Positions 62,008-64,000 of a DNA stretch of 64,000 bases are shown here, in pieces (within the stretch, counting starts at the first letter, position 1; each line of letters opens with the position of its first letter). The DNA lies in NCBI RefSeq assembly GCF_004115085.1, contig NZ_QXJP01000017.1:1-64000 (forward strand), read 5' to 3'. The position numbers were made by a program, and so were the translations under genes. The DNA comes from Longirhabdus pacifica (GTDB lineage Bacteria; Bacillota; Bacilli; Paenibacillales; DSM-105158). Below the pieces are notes generated by a model. It did not search any database, had not been told where the DNA came from, and saw only the letters and a list, made by a program, of their open reading frames with translations.

Positions 62008-63438
62008 TTATTTCATTTCTTTTAAAAAATGCATCACATCATTAGCCGTGTCCTTACCTTGCTGTATGCAATCTGGAAGACCGATTCCTTTAAAAGAGGC
62101 TCCCGTTAAAAAATGACCAGTAAAATGTTCTCGTACATTTTCTCTTACTTCAGCAATGAGTTGGGTATGACCAACTGGATATTGAGGCATCGAATGGTAT
62201 AAGCGTGTTGTTTCTACAAACATAGGTTTTGCCTTTACACCAATGAGTTCCTCAAGTTCTTGCAATACTTTCGCTTTAATTTCAGCATCATTCATATGCA
62301 TAAATCTCTCATCGCCCAAACGACCGACATAACAACGCATGAGTACGTTATCTTCACTGGCCACATGAGTCCATTTCGTCGATGTCCATGTACAAGCTGT
62401 AATAAACCTTCCTTCTTTTCGTGGTACAAGGAATCCTGTACCATCAAAAGACTGATGTATATGTTTTGCTTTAAAAGCTAATGCGATATTACCTACAGAC
62501 GAATACTTAATTTGATTTAATTGATCAATAGATGGAACATCACCATATAAATGCGTCACATGGTTGGCTGGTATCGTAGTAATGACTGCATCTGCATCCA
62601 TGCTACTTCCATCATCTAATTCCAAGCGTGTTCCGTTATCTGTTTTATGAATAGAAGAAACCGTGCAACTTGTTTTTAACTGCACACCATCTAGCTGAGA
62701 TACGAGTGCATCCACTAGTGTCATCAAACCTTTTTTATAAGTAAGAAACACACTTTTCTTGGCGTATTCCGGTAACTCTTGTGAAGCTTGTGTGTTCTTT
62801 TTGCTATTCGCTAAACCTAGGATGAGGCTGCGATATTTCTTTTCCAATTGCAAAAACTGCGGGAATGTTGCTTGAATACTTAATTGATCAATATCACCAG
62901 CGTATATGCCTGCCAATAAAGGCTCTGCAATTTGTTCTGCAACCTCTTCCCCTAGCCTTCTTCTTAAAAAGTGACCAATAGATTCATCTTCCATACTGTT
63001 ATTTCTCGGCTTAATAAAATCTAATCCACATCGCAATTTACCGATGGGTGAAATCAAGCCACTCTTAACAAATGGAGCTACTTTGGTTGGAATCCCAAAC
63101 ATAGAACCCTCTGGAATAGGATGAAATCGACCTTTGTGTAAGATGTATGATTTTTTTGTACTTGGATTCATCCCAATTAATTGATCTTCAATTCCCAACT
63201 CTTTAGCTAATGTAATCATAGGTAGTTTACGTGATAAAAATGAGTCCGGTCCTTTTTCAATGATAAAATCATCACGATATAACGTTTTAATTTTACCTCC
63301 AAATGTATCACTACTCTCTAACAGTGTAATGCGATAAGGAAGTTTTTCTTTTTTTACCAACTGTTGTACATAGTAAGCCGCACTTAAACCGGTAATGCCT
63401 CCACCGATGACGACGATATGTTTTGTTGGCTGCTCCAT
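62008..63438 (-). CDS. hemY: Coproporphyrinogen III / protoporphyrinogen oxidase (HemY, CgoX)
   Basis: 476 residues. FAD-binding GGGITGLSAAYYVQQL at the N-terminus and C-terminal FLTGASFKGIGLPDCIQQGK. Oxidises coproporphyrinogen III to coproporphyrin III in the coproporphyrin-dependent haem route of Firmicutes. Also called hemG or cgoX. RBS AAGGGGA, 8-nt spacing. Follows hemH by 4 nt. Confidence 0.95.
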   Translation of the reverse strand: MEQPTKHIVVIGGGITGLSAAYYVQQLVKKEKLPYRITLLESSDTFGGKIKTLYRDDFIIEKGPDSFLSRKLPMITLAKELGIEDQLIGMNPSTKKSYILHKGRFHPIPEGSMFGIPTKVAPFVKSGLISPIGKLRCGLDFIKPRNNSMEDESIGHFLRRRLGEEVAEQIAEPLLAGIYAGDIDQLSIQATFPQFLQLEKKYRSLILGLANSKKNTQASQELPEYAKKSVFLTYKKGLMTLVDALVSQLDGVQLKTSCTVSSIHKTDNGTRLELDDGSSMDADAVITTIPANHVTHLYGDVPSIDQLNQIKYSSVGNIALAFKAKHIHQSFDGTGFLVPRKEGRFITACTWTSTKWTHVASEDNVLMRCYVGRLGDERFMHMNDAEIKAKVLQELEELIGVKAKPMFVETTRLYHSMPQYPVGHTQLIAEVRENVREHFTGHFLTGASFKGIGLPDCIQQGKDTANDVMHFLKEMK

Positions 63439-63442
63439 GCCA

Positions 63443-64000
63443 TCATTCCCCTTTGTATGTGTTCCATATTACATCAGCCAAACATGAGATAAATAAAGGA
63501 TCATCGTTTAATGATTCCACCCGTTTAAGGTTAAATTGCAATTCCTCTGCTAGTTGCTGACATTCTATGTCGATATCATACAATATTTCCAAATGATCCG
63601 AAGTAAATCCTATTGGACAAATTAAAATATGATCCCATTCTGCCTGAGCTTCTTTCAATGTATCTAATATATCTGGTCCAAGCCATGGCGTATTCGTTTG
63701 TCCAGCGCTCTGCCAAGTAAAATCCCAGTGTTCTAATCCTACTTGTGAAGCAATGGCTTTGGACGTTTCCATTAGTTGATCTGGGTAAGGATCATTCATT
63801 TCTAAAATTCTTGTTGGTAAACTATGCGCACTAAAAAAAACTTTTACTTTATTTTGATCCACACCGAATGTAGGTAATGCTTTCTCTACTCTTTGTGTAA
63901 AACATTGTATTAACTTTGGATGTAGATGATAGCTATCAATCGTATGAAGTTTTATTCCTTTTTCGTCCGCTACAGCTTTGGCACGCTTCATGTAGCTGCC
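63443..64000 (-). CDS. hemH: Ferrochelatase HemH/CpfC (partial, 5' end outside the window)
   Basis: At least 185 C-terminal residues; the frame stays open to the window edge. The metal-ligand His in FFSAHSLPTRI and Glu in GFTSDHLEILYDID match the Firmicute enzyme. Inserts iron into coproporphyrin III. Forms an operon with hemY; hemE probably lies upstream outside the window, as in B. subtilis hemEHY. Confidence 0.95.
   Translation of the reverse strand, partial: GSYMKRAKAVADEKGIKLHTIDSYHLHPKLIQCFTQRVEKALPTFGVDQNKVKVFFSAHSLPTRILEMNDPYPDQLMETSKAIASQVGLEHWDFTWQSAGQTNTPWLGPDILDTLKEAQAEWDHILICPIGFTSDHLEILYDIDIECQQLAEELQFNLKRVESLNDDPLFISCLADVIWNTYKGE

Overview
The window is chromosomal DNA of a low-GC, endospore-forming Firmicute of the Bacillaceae. 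The evidence is gene content and order: spoVB, bofC, safA, spo0B, spoIVFA/FB, spoIIB and spoVID, the ruv, sec, mre and min genes, rplU-prp-rpmA, a valine T-box in front of valS, and AGGAGG-type ribosome binding sites. The order broadly follows the Bacillus subtilis valS-to-apt arc but with many local changes. The style recalls the Oceanobacillus/Virgibacillus group, but genus cannot be fixed from the sequence alone. Almost all genes lie on the minus strand.

Layout. (1) 1-6.1 kb: accessory DNA with a probable gene remnant and two large collagen-like, probably spore-surface, genes that share a sigma-K-like promoter. (2) 6.2-12.8 kb: apt, recJ, a cation efflux gene, secF, secD and comN. (3) 13-18.2 kb: spoVB, a DUF421 protein, a small membrane protein, a PAP2 phosphatase and a sulfotransferase, mostly on the plus strand. 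(4) 18.3-25.5 kb: yajC, tgt, queA, a SpoIID/LytB protein, ruvB, ruvA, ruvC. (5) 25.7-31.3 kb: a small unknown, an ArsB/NhaD permease, bofC, safA, a ketopantoate-reductase-like gene and an acetoacetate-decarboxylase-like gene. (6) 31.4-36 kb: a pheB-hom-thrB-pheA-ilvE amino-acid operon that lacks thrC. (7) 36-42.6 kb: obg, spo0B, rpmA, prp, rplU, a ribonuclease G, spoIVFB, spoIVFA. (8) 42.9-50.7 kb: two small plus-strand genes, then rodA, minD, minC, mreD, mreC, mreB, radC, maf. (9) 50.9-64 kb: an SLH-anchored amidase, spoIIB, murC, folC, valS with its T-box, a small membrane protein, spoVID, hemY and the 3' part of hemH.

The coherent themes are cell shape and division (mre, min, rodA, murC), sporulation at several stages, protein export, tRNA queuosine, DNA repair and amino-acid synthesis. 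The most striking unexplained feature is a family of about 125-bp double-hairpin repeats at eight intergenic loci, single, tandem or partial, in both orientations. Other points of interest are two 84-nt terminator-like elements that look related, a start-proximal frameshift in the second collagen-like gene, a long inverted repeat that would hide the bofC ribosome binding site, and a spaced direct repeat at the start of the pheB operon.
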